Notes under the pieces: model-generated
Seen by the model: only the letters and a program-made list of their open reading frames with translations
Databases searched by the model: none
What the model was told of the DNA's origin: nothing
Position numbers and translations under genes: made by a program
Assembly: GCA_900766135.1 (NCBI GenBank)
Contig: CAAFUF010000008.1
Coordinates: 22,907 to 86,906 of the forward strand
Reading direction: 5' to 3'
DNA: 64,000 nucleotides
From: Paenibacillaceae bacterium
GTDB lineage: Bacteria > Bacillota > Bacilli > Paenibacillales > Paenibacillaceae
Part shown: one piece after another, positions 26,170 to 33,684 of the stretch
Layout of the letters: each line of letters opens with the position of its first letter
How positions within the stretch are numbered: the stretch's first letter is position 1

Positions 26170-26511
26170 GCGTTTTAATTAAAGTTTGCGAATAAGATCA
26201 CCCCGGTTTCAAAATGATGCTGCGGCCTGAGCGTCGAAACGGTGCGTTGTTGAGTTGGTTCGTTGCTTCGTCTGTTGCTTCGTACGTTGGTTGGATCGTG
26301 AGTTGAAATGTTAGTTGATCGATGGGCATGATTTCGGTTCGTAGATGTGTGTTACGGTTGCAGCGTCGATGGATTTCGACATGAGGTTGATTCAGAGGTG
26401 TTTTCTAAGAAGCAAAAGTGTGCTTAATCGAAAACGTTAGTAAATGTGTATTTAATATATTACCACGATTTCACAGTTTGGCTAGGAGATTTTTTACATC
26501 CTTCCGGGGTT
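26170..26511. other. Intergenic stretch upstream of hydE without a recognised gene
   Basis: About 340 bp with a low-complexity part rich in GTTGGTTCGTTGCTTCG-like words near 26235-26300. No open frame with a start signal and no strong hairpin apart from the rqcP terminator at its right edge. It marks the right border of the hydrogenase island. Confidence 0.5.
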
Positions 26512-26547
26512 AAAAAAAGAGCATGTCCCGATGAACGGAACATGCTC
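26512..26547 (-). terminator. Intrinsic terminator of hup-rqcP
   Basis: On the minus strand GAGCATGT pairs with ACATGCTC, followed by seven T residues, 14 nt after the rqcP stop. It closes the hup-rqcP transcript, so yabP, which follows rqcP in B. subtilis, is cut off from this operon. Confidence 0.92.
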
Positions 26548-26561
26548 GGAGCTTCACTGTT

Positions 26562-26843
26562 TCAGGACCAGTCCAAACCGGTATCCTTCGCGATCGGCTC
26601 TTCCTTGATTAAGGTATACATGGTCGCAGCTTCATCCTTGCGAGTCGTTTCGGCCAGGCGCTCGACGCGCACGGTCACCAGCTTTTGGCCGAATTGAACC
26701 GTGATTTCGTCGCCAACCTTGACGGTACTGCTCGGTTTGGATTCGCGCCCGTTGATCAGAACTCTGCCTTGTTCGGAGACATCCTTGGCCACCGTGCGCC
26801 GCTTGATCAACCGCGATACCTTCAGGAATTTATCAAGACGCAT
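26562..26843 (-). CDS. rqcP: S4-domain ribosome quality-control protein RqcP (YabO)
   Basis: 93 residues. It has the compact S4 RNA-binding fold (MRLDKFLKVSRLIKRRTVAKDVSEQGRVLINGRESKPSSTVKVGDEI). In B. subtilis RqcP helps RqcH add alanine tails to nascent chains on obstructed 50S subunits. The start codon shares its A with the stop codon of hup, so translation is tightly coupled. Confidence 0.95.
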   Translation of the reverse strand: MRLDKFLKVSRLIKRRTVAKDVSEQGRVLINGRESKPSSTVKVGDEITVQFGQKLVTVRVERLAETTRKDEAATMYTLIKEEPIAKDTGLDWS

Positions 26844-27115
26844 TATTTTACAGCTTCTTTAAGTTTGTTACCCGCTTTGAATGCCGGAACATTGGAAGCT
26901 GGGATTTCGATGGTTTTGCCGGTTTGCGGGTTGCGGCCCGTACGACCGGAGCGTTTGCGGGTTTCGAACGTACCGAAGCCGATCAATTGTACTTTGTCGC
27001 CGCCAGCAAGGGCATCGGTAATTTCACCGAGGAAACCGTTCAATACGGATTCAACGTCTTTTTTCGTCAAACCGCTTTTACTGGAAATGTTGTTGATCAG
27101 ATCTGTTTTGTTCAT
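26843..27115 (-). CDS. hup: DNA-binding protein HU
   Basis: 90 residues, the standard HU length, with the signature GFGTFETRKRSGRTGRNPQTGKTIEIPASNVPAFKAGNKLK. It is a nucleoid-associated protein that bends DNA. GGGAGG lies upstream of the start. The transcript leader carries a stable hairpin at 27158-27184. Confidence 0.97.
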   Translation of the reverse strand: MNKTDLINNISSKSGLTKKDVESVLNGFLGEITDALAGGDKVQLIGFGTFETRKRSGRTGRNPQTGKTIEIPASNVPAFKAGNKLKEAVK

Positions 27116-27157
27116 TAATAATGCCTCCCAATAATTAAAGAAATAGGTGATACCTTG

Positions 27158-27184
27158 GCACTACAGGCTTTAGGCCTGCTGTGC
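27158..27184 (-). promoter_or_regulatory. Stable hairpin in the hup leader
   Basis: CAGGC pairs with GCCTG around CTAAA-like loop bases, and an outer GCAC/GTGC pair extends the stem. There is no T-run after it, so it is not a terminator. It lies 43 nt upstream of the hup start codon. Confidence 0.55.
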
Positions 27185-27298
27185 GCCAGATGGTTATCTT
27201 TGTATGAGTATTCTTGCTTGAAATGAAAAATCCTGCACTGCTGGGAACTTTTTTTTGTTTTTTTCGCAAAAAAACCGAAATTTAGGCCTTTTCTCCCA

Positions 27299-28795
27299 TC
27301 ATTCCCGTTCTTTCGACTTAGCTTCGTCCCATAAAGCGTCCATCTCTGCTAACGTGCTGTCGCCAGGCGTTTTCCCTTGTTCGCGAAGCCGCTCCTCGAC
27401 GTAATGGAACCGGTGCGTGAATTTGTGGATCGTCCGCGAGAGGGCCTGCTCCGGATCGGCTCCGATGTATCGGGCGGCATTCACCACCGAAAACAGCACA
27501 TCGCCCAGCTCCAGCTCCTGCGCCTCGGGATCCTCCTTAAGCGCTACGGCTTCCTTCAGCTCGCGGATTTCCTCCTCCAGCTTGGACCAGACCCCGCCGA
27601 TCTCCTCCCAGTCGAATCCGGCCTTGGCCGCTTTCTTCTGGAGCTTGTAGGCCTTCATCAAAGCCGGCAAATCGCGAGGTACCCCGCTGATGGCCGATTG
27701 ACGCTCGGGTTCGATTCCTTTGCGTTTCTTCTCCTCGGCCTTCATCGCTTCCCAGTTGTTCAGCGCCGCCTCCGCGTCCTCCGCGCTCAAATTGCCGAAC
27801 ACGTGCGGATGACGGTAAATCAGCTTCTCGTTCAGTTCCTGGATGACGTCAAACACCGTAAAAGCGCCGGTCTCCTCCTCCATCTGGGAGTGGAGCATGA
27901 TTTGCAGCAGCAGATCGCCAAGCTCCTCGCGCATGTGGTCGGGATCGTCGTCGTCGATCGTCTCCAGTACCTCATAGGTTTCTTCGATGAGATTTTTGCG
28001 GATCGATTCATGCGTCTGCTCGCGATCCCACGGACATCCGCCGGGACTGCGCAGAATCGACACGATCTCATGAAGCCGATGAAAGCTGCGGATACGCAAG
28101 GTTTCGTCATCGCTGGCCGGCACGTAAACGAGGGACAGATTGCCGTAACCGTCGAGGCGGTCCAGTTCGAACAGCGGAACCCGTTCGATTCGCTCCTGGC
28201 CTGACACGCCAAGAGCATGTCCCACGACGACCGGATAATCGTCAGGCAGCAGTTCCATCAGCCCTAGCTTCACTTCGGAAGCGGTCAACGGGTCATAGAC
28301 TTGCCCGATCAACGTATGCCGTCTCGGGTCGATCGCTTCCCCCCGGACGTCCGATGCATCCAGCAACAGGAAACCTTCGATCGGATCGAACCCAAGGCGA
28401 ACGAACGCTTCGTCCAGGAAACTCTCCCCGCCGATGATGTCGAGCGGGATGCCCCGCTCCGGACAACGCTCCCGCAGCAGCTTCACCGTCGCTTCGGCGA
28501 CCAGCGGATGCCCGGGAACGGCGTATACGACATTCTCTCCCGCTTGCCCCGCTTCGGCCCGCGCCAACAGTCTGGCGGCAATCTCCTCGTAAACGGAAGG
28601 AAAATCGTCCTTCGCTTCATACACCTCGTCGAACGAAGCGAAGCTGACGCCCGTTTGCTCCAGCCAATCCACGACTGGATGATCCTTCGTCCGGACGTAA
28701 CGTTCTCCCGCTTCCTGCAGCCGCTTCAGGCTGCCTAAGGTCAGCCGGTCGGGGTCCCCCGAGCCGAGGCCGACCACCGTAATGGTTGCGCTCAT
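27299..28795 (-). CDS. mazG: Nucleotide pyrophosphohydrolase MazG with N-terminal tetrapyrrole-methylase-like domain (YabN)
   Basis: 498 residues, close to the B. subtilis two-domain protein. The N-terminal 220 residues resemble SAM-dependent tetrapyrrole methylases (ITVVGLGSGDPDRLTLG, YAVPGHPLVAEATV). The C-terminal part has two MazG repeats: CPWDREQTHESIRKNLIEETYEVLETID..EELGDLLLQIMLHSQM, with the EExxE metal ligands, and EELGDVLFSVVNAARYIG-like ELGDVLFSVVN. It hydrolyses NTPs to NMPs. A gap of 183 nt separates it from hup; only an A/T-rich GTTTTTTTGCGAAAAAAAC palindrome is seen there as a possible weak terminator. Confidence 0.95.
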   Translation of the reverse strand: MSATITVVGLGSGDPDRLTLGSLKRLQEAGERYVRTKDHPVVDWLEQTGVSFASFDEVYEAKDDFPSVYEEIAARLLARAEAGQAGENVVYAVPGHPLVAEATVKLLRERCPERGIPLDIIGGESFLDEAFVRLGFDPIEGFLLLDASDVRGEAIDPRRHTLIGQVYDPLTASEVKLGLMELLPDDYPVVVGHALGVSGQERIERVPLFELDRLDGYGNLSLVYVPASDDETLRIRSFHRLHEIVSILRSPGGCPWDREQTHESIRKNLIEETYEVLETIDDDDPDHMREELGDLLLQIMLHSQMEEETGAFTVFDVIQELNEKLIYRHPHVFGNLSAEDAEAALNNWEAMKAEEKKRKGIEPERQSAISGVPRDLPALMKAYKLQKKAAKAGFDWEEIGGVWSKLEEEIRELKEAVALKEDPEAQELELGDVLFSVVNAARYIGADPEQALSRTIHKFTHRFHYVEERLREQGKTPGDSTLAEMDALWDEAKSKERE

Positions 28796-29405
28796 GTTCT
28801 TGATTCACTCCCTGTCTGTCCGTTTAACATGAATTGACTACTTCCTACTATAGCATTGCCTAGCCTGATTATAAAATCGGCCGGTCGGGCATCGGTGCGA
28901 TCGAGAAGAAGTGTTGCAAGTGCGCCCAGGGTAGCGACGCGGTCCGGAACGCAAGGCTGCACAGGTGCGAACCGGCAAGCGACTGCAGGCCGGACTGAGA
29001 GAATGCCGTCCGTGCGGCTGCGGCTTTGATGCGTATGGCCGCACAAGTACGAACCGGGAGATTGCTGCTTTAGTACGGATCACGAGGTAGCAGCGAGGTG
29101 CAGACTGCGTGGCTAAGACGCTGTGATGCAGAACCCGCTACGCAGTGCGGACCTAGCGCAAGCGCCTGCCGATATAGTAAAGCGTATTGTCGTAACACCG
29201 GGGTTCACCAATGCATGCCTGTCCCCTCGTCACCAAATGGACCGGATAACGCTTCTCCGTTCCGTTATAGTATACTGAATGCGAATTTTTAAGCTGCATT
29301 AGCGCACTAGCATTTCAATAAACCAACAAGGCACTCTATGCGCTAAAGACAAATCCAATGATCATGAATCTTGAAGCCGTCTTTGGCGTAACCGACACGA
29401 AGAAC
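28796..29405. other. Intergenic region between mazG and yabM, no gene recognised
   Basis: About 600 bp of GC-rich sequence upstream of mazG. Minus-strand frames of 81-84 codons exist but lack a start signal and resemble nothing known. The words CGAACCGG, GTACGGA and TGCGTG recur, which gives a decayed-gene look, but no family could be named. Confidence 0.45.
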
Positions 29406-29579
29406 TGCAAAAGTGCAGGAATTTCCGCCGATTTTTAAGATTGCGGCTAAAAAGATGCAAAAGTGCAGGAATTTCAAACTAAATCGAGGATCATTGCGAT
29501 TTCCACTTTAAAAGCCTGCACTTTTGCAGGTATTTGCGATAGTTTGGCGGATTTCGAAGAAAAACCTGCACTTTTGCAG
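29406..29579. repeat. Array of four CCTGCA palindromes
   Basis: Four copies of a 15-16 bp palindrome of the form CCTGCAAAAGTGCAGG or its inverse CCTGCACTTTTGCAGG start at about 29406, 29455, 29515 and 29565, so the spacing is about 49, 60 and 50 bp. Most copies are flanked by AATTT or TATTT. A further array of the same family is at 63861-63988. The rest of the gap up to yabM at 29841 holds nothing recognised. Confidence 0.85.
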
Positions 29580-29840
29580 CAATTTCTCAAGATCGCTTGG
29601 GAAGCTTCGGAACTCCGCAGGTTTCCCGGAGCTTTAATGCAATGCTAGCGACATTAGCGGCTCTCCGTTCCGTTAGGCTAGCGGCAAGCCGTTGGACAGC
29701 GTCAAACCATATCGCGGTGGCGTGCCGGTAGGCGGTCAAGCACATCCTAGGACTGCTCGGTGTGACAGTTGCGAGTCACGAGATCCCGAGCGGTAGCACT
29801 GGTGCGGTCCGCACCGAGCGCGGCGGGCTGCCAAGCCAAG

Positions 29841-31475
29841 CTACGGCAGCAGCCGCAGCTTCCGAAGCAGCGCCAGCAGCTTCGGGCCGACCCGCGGCAG
29901 GGCGCCCAGCTCTGCCGCGCTCAGCAGCCGCGTGCGCAGCACGGCGGCGGCGAACACGGCTGCGCCCAGCAGCACGCCGAGCAGGCTCACGGCCGCGGCC
30001 ATGCCGCGGCTCGCAGGCAGCTCGGCGGCGGCGAGGCGCAGCGCCAGCACTACGGCGGCCATCGCCAGAGCGGCCGCCGCCGGGCGCAGCAGCGCGTCCC
30101 GCAGGCGCGGACGCAGCTGGACCCGGCGCAGCAGCAGCGCGGTGTTCAGCGCCGCTGCCGCGCCGTACGCGGCGACGCCGGCGATCGCGGCGCCGGTGAT
30201 GCCAAGCTGCGGCACGAGCACCGCGTTCAACGCGGTCTTGAGCAGCGCCGCAGCGAGCAGGTGCAGCGCCGGGGCGCGCACGTGGCCGAGGCCCTGCAGG
30301 AGGGCGCTCGTGACCGCGACCAGCGCGCCGGGCGCGGCCGTCCAGGCCACCCAGGCCAAGGTGGCCGACCCCGCCGCATCCTCGTACAGCATCACGTTGA
30401 TGGGCGCAGCCAGCAAGGCCAGGCCCAGCGAAGCCGCCAGGCCGACGAGCCAGAACCAGCGCAAGGCCACCTGCACTTGCCGCCGGATCGCCCCGGCGTC
30501 CCCCTTCATCTGCAGCTCGGCCATCGCCGGGATGAACAACACCGACAGCGACGCCGCCAGCATCGTGACGAGCTGAACCAGCGGGATCCCCCGGTTGTAA
30601 ATGCCCACCTGGGCCATGATTCGCAGTTCCTCCCCATGAGCGGAGAGCAGCCGGGGCAGCGTGAACGTATCCACCAGGCTGATGAGCGGAACTGCCAGCG
30701 AGGCGAGGCTGATCGGCAGCGCATACTTCATCAGCGCAGACAGAAGCTGGCTTCGCTTCCCCCGTCGGGGCGGCCGATCCGCATTCGCCGGTCGTGCAGC
30801 TTCCAGCCTCCGCGGTGCAGAGCGGGTGTAGGCACGCCAGTACAGCAGCATCACCGCAAGACCGGCAGCCGCTCCCGCCGAGGAGCCGATAAGCGCCCCT
30901 CCGGCGAGATCCGCTTCTCCGGCCCCGATCCGGCTTAACCCCAGCAGCAGGACGATCATCACCGTGACGCGGACGGCCTGCTCCAACACCTGAGAGACCG
31001 CGGTCGGCGTCATATTCTGGTGCCCCTGAAAATACCCCCGCAGCCCCGCAGCTACCGGAACGAGCAGCAGCGCCGGAGCCGCTCCGCGAAAGGCCGGGAT
31101 CAGCAGACGGCTGCCGATCAGCTGCGACAACACCGGTGCCCCGAAATACAGCAGTACCGCAAAAGCGATTCCCAAAACTGTCATCATTGCAGCCGCCAGC
31201 CGCAGCACCTCGCTCCGTTCCTGTTCCAGGCCGGGCGCCTGGCGTTCCGCAACGAATTTGGCCACCGCCGCTTGAAAGCCGGATGTCGTGAGTGTAATCA
31301 ATAGCGTATAAAAAGGATATACCGTATTATAAATACCGAATACGCCGTCTCCTCCGATATTTTGCAGCGGAATCTTCTGCAGCATCCCCAGCAGCTTGGT
31401 GATCAAAGCCGCCGCGCTCAGCACGGCCGCTCCCTTCAGCAGCTTCGAGGACAAGCTTTCCTTCGTTTCCATCAT
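29841..31475 (-). CDS. yabM: Polysaccharide biosynthesis/MATE-like flippase family membrane protein (YabM)
   Basis: 544 residues with about 14 membrane helices of the MOP exporter (MVF/PST) family. The N-terminus (LLKGAAVLSAAALITKLLGMLQKIPLQNIGGDGVFGIYNTVYPFY) is typical of the SpoVB/YabM group, which move lipid-linked glycans or precursors across the membrane. The C-terminal third is extremely GC-rich and Ala/Leu-rich compared with its neighbours. It lies between spoVT and mazG, the B. subtilis position of yabM. Two ATG codons in a row begin the gene; either could serve. Confidence 0.9.
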   Translation of the reverse strand: MMETKESLSSKLLKGAAVLSAAALITKLLGMLQKIPLQNIGGDGVFGIYNTVYPFYTLLITLTTSGFQAAVAKFVAERQAPGLEQERSEVLRLAAAMMTVLGIAFAVLLYFGAPVLSQLIGSRLLIPAFRGAAPALLLVPVAAGLRGYFQGHQNMTPTAVSQVLEQAVRVTVMIVLLLGLSRIGAGEADLAGGALIGSSAGAAAGLAVMLLYWRAYTRSAPRRLEAARPANADRPPRRGKRSQLLSALMKYALPISLASLAVPLISLVDTFTLPRLLSAHGEELRIMAQVGIYNRGIPLVQLVTMLAASLSVLFIPAMAELQMKGDAGAIRRQVQVALRWFWLVGLAASLGLALLAAPINVMLYEDAAGSATLAWVAWTAAPGALVAVTSALLQGLGHVRAPALHLLAAALLKTALNAVLVPQLGITGAAIAGVAAYGAAAALNTALLLRRVQLRPRLRDALLRPAAAALAMAAVVLALRLAAAELPASRGMAAAVSLLGVLLGAAVFAAAVLRTRLLSAAELGALPRVGPKLLALLRKLRLLP

Positions 31476-31575
31476 GGCAACCTACTTTGCTTCATCAAGA
31501 ATAACATACCTATAGCTAACAGGTTCCATTATATGACGAAACGAGGGACTGCCGCCATTTCTCCCGGGCGAAACG

Positions 31576-31646
31576 CAAAAAACTTACACATCCCTTGAAG
31601 GTTCGGACGGACCGCGTCCGCCCCAAACAGCGGGTGTGTGTAAGTT
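31576..31646 (-). terminator. Intrinsic terminator of spoVT
   Basis: On the minus strand AACTTACACA pairs with TGTGTAAGTT, with an inner GGACG/CGTCC hairpin, followed by TTTT. It lies about 30 nt after the spoVT stop. Confidence 0.85.
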
Positions 31647-31677
31647 CCTCCATGCGCCATACCTGATGCCTTTGGTT

Positions 31678-32220
31678 CTATTGCTCCATCTGTTTCGCCA
31701 GAAAACCGGCTGCCGTCTCGGCCATTTTCGATTCCAAATCGGACATTTTCACGGAATCGTCCTTGTTGACGAGCACCACCGTTCCGATCGGATCCCCGCC
31801 GGCAATAATCGGCGCGATCACGAACGAGGAGATGCTCTCCGGATGATCCTTCGTAATTTCGTAAGACCCCGACTCCGTTTCCATCATGATTTTACGGCTA
31901 TCCATGCTGCCTTCCAGCAGCGAGCTGATTTGCTTCTCCAGGTATTCCTTCTTGGAAGCCCCCGCTACGGCGATGATGGTATCCCGGTCGGAAATTAAGG
32001 TAATATGACTGGTGCTCTCATACAACGACTCCGCATACTCCTTGGCGAAATCGCCCAATTCGCCGATCGGCGAATATTTCTTCAGAATCACTTCTCCATC
32101 CCGGTCCACGAAAATTTCGAGCGGATCTCCTTCCCGAATCCGCAAGGTGCGGCGAATTTCCTTAGGGATAACAACACGGCCCAGATCATCGATACGGCGT
32201 ACAATACCAGTAGCTTTCAT
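31678..32220 (-). CDS. spoVT: Stage V sporulation regulator SpoVT
   Basis: 180 residues. The N-terminal AbrB-type swapped-hairpin DNA-binding domain (MKATGIVRRIDDLGRVVIPKEIRRTLRIREGDPLEIF) is followed by a GAF-like domain (about 60-178). It tunes sigma-G-dependent genes in the forespore. A CATACAT at 32321-32327 on the minus strand could belong to a sigma-G promoter but lies 100 nt upstream and is not well supported. Confidence 0.97.
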   Translation of the reverse strand: MKATGIVRRIDDLGRVVIPKEIRRTLRIREGDPLEIFVDRDGEVILKKYSPIGELGDFAKEYAESLYESTSHITLISDRDTIIAVAGASKKEYLEKQISSLLEGSMDSRKIMMETESGSYEITKDHPESISSFVIAPIIAGGDPIGTVVLVNKDDSVKMSDLESKMAETAAGFLAKQMEQ

Positions 32221-32483
32221 TTCACTTGATGCCCCGCTTTCTTAGAAGTTTTGAACTACGGCTTGAATTTCCTTAAGCTTCACCTAATCGGACTTTATAC
32301 GTAATCTGCGGCTTACACAGATGTATGCGCCATGAGCTTCGCCAAAACGAGCGGCCGAAGGTGGGGACAGGGATGGCTTGTTCTGTGATTATGACCATAG
32401 TATTCATCCCGGGCGAACACCTTATTCATCATAATGAACCATGATTTAAAACGGCTTGCCGCGTATAGGTAAAAATGTCCGCG

Positions 32484-32518
32484 AAAAAAAAGCAGCGCGG
32501 AATTTCTCCCCGCTGCTT
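32484..32518 (-). terminator. Intrinsic terminator of prsA
   Basis: On the minus strand AGCAGCG pairs with CGCTGCT and is followed by eight or more T residues, about 12 nt after the prsA stop. Confidence 0.9.
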
Positions 32519-32529
32519 CCTGGTTCGGC

Positions 32530-33684
32530 TTATTTGCTCGTATTGCTTCCATTGGTGCCGGCGTTGTTGGCCGCCCCGTTGCCGCTCGTTCCGGCGTTTC
32601 CGGCGTTGCCGGATCCTTCCGTACCGGCATTCGTGCCTGCGTCGGTTCCCGCATTCGTTCCATTGCCTGCATTGGTGCCTGCGCCCGTGCCGTTTTCGCC
32701 GGTGCTGGTTTCCACTTTAGGCAGTTCGATTTTCTTGATGATCTTCTTCTCCAGATCCCCCGACATGAACTCGTCCAATTTGTTCGAGGCCAGCGTCGTT
32801 TGGATCATGTCCTTCTGCTCCTGGCTCAAATCTTCGTATTTCTTCTCGGTCCGGGCTTCCACGCGGATAATGTGGTAACCGTATTCGGTCTCCACCGGTT
32901 CGCCGATTTCGTTCAACGGCTGGGTTAAGGCAGCTTGCTTAAAGGCTTCTACCCAATTGCTGACCTCCACGTTTTCGTACAAACCGCCGTTATCCTTGGA
33001 GCCTGGGTCCTCGGAGTACTGTTTAGCCAAAGCAGCGAAATCCTCGCCCTTGTCCAATTTGGCTTTAACATCCTTGGCCAGCTTGAGCGCAGCTTCGGAG
33101 GTACGCTCTTTGCCGTCCGGATCAGTAAAGTTAATCAGGATATGGCGGACCGTTGCCGTCGTGTAATCCTGTTTCGTCGCTTCAAATTCCTTCTTCACGT
33201 CGTCTTCGGAGATTTTCTGCCGTTCGCCCTCCATGACGGTATAAATCCGTACCATGTAGTTCTTGAAATCCGCTTCGGTAATCTTCTGGGCGTCCAGCAT
33301 TTGTTTGAAGCTGTCTTCGCCGTACGAAGTCTTCATCTGATCAAACTGCTCTTCGGCTTTCTTCTTGCCGGCTTCCTTGGTCTTGTCGTCGGCTTTGGTT
33401 TCGAGGTATTCATAAGCGATTTCCTGCTTGATCAAATACTGGCGGAAATCCTCCATTTGCATGAATTGTTCCATTTGCGGCTGGAGCGCAAGCACGATCC
33501 GCTGCTCGCGGTCAAATTCGTTCTCCGTGATTTCGCCGCCTTCGTACGTAGCGATGACTTTACTCGTATCTTTCCCTCCCGAGCTTGCCTCTTTCTTGCC
33601 GCATCCTGCCATGACGGAGAAAGCTAATACCGCTACGAGCGCAATCAGCAGCATTCTCCATGAGCGCCTTTTACTTTGAAACAT
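32530..33684 (-). CDS. prsA: Foldase lipoprotein PrsA (parvulin-type peptidyl-prolyl isomerase)
   Basis: About 384 residues from the ATG at 33684 (AAAGGGG upstream). The lipoprotein signal peptide ends in lipobox VMAGCGKK. A SurA-like N-terminal part and a parvulin domain follow (ATVRHILINFTDPDGKERTSEAALKLAKDVKAKLDKGEDFAALAKQ, then GEPVETEYGYHIIRV). The last 60 residues are a low-complexity Gly/Asn/Ala/Thr tail. It folds exported proteins on the outer face of the membrane. Its start lies 14 nt inside the end of mfd. In B. subtilis prsA is elsewhere, but a prsA-like gene beside mfd and spoVT occurs in related genera as far as I recall. Confidence 0.93.
   Translation of the reverse strand: MFQSKRRSWRMLLIALVAVLAFSVMAGCGKKEASSGGKDTSKVIATYEGGEITENEFDREQRIVLALQPQMEQFMQMEDFRQYLIKQEIAYEYLETKADDKTKEAGKKKAEEQFDQMKTSYGEDSFKQMLDAQKITEADFKNYMVRIYTVMEGERQKISEDDVKKEFEATKQDYTTATVRHILINFTDPDGKERTSEAALKLAKDVKAKLDKGEDFAALAKQYSEDPGSKDNGGLYENVEVSNWVEAFKQAALTQPLNEIGEPVETEYGYHIIRVEARTEKKYEDLSQEQKDMIQTTLASNKLDEFMSGDLEKKIIKKIELPKVETSTGENGTGAGTNAGNGTNAGTDAGTNAGTEGSGNAGNAGTSGNGAANNAGTNGSNTSK

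Noticed and set aside
28796..29083. Two overlapping minus-strand frames of about 81-84 codons upstream of mazG
   Set aside because: No start signal, no family resemblance, and mutually overlapping frames.
29406..29579. CRISPR array suggested by regularly spaced short repeats
   Set aside because: The units are 15-16 bp palindromes, appear in both orientations, differ from one another, and the arrays hold only three or four units; no cas genes are near.
32221..32330. Sigma-G promoter of spoVT at CATACAT (32321-32327)
   Set aside because: The -35 match is poor and its spacing (16 bp) differs from the other forespore promoters here; too weak to list as a feature.
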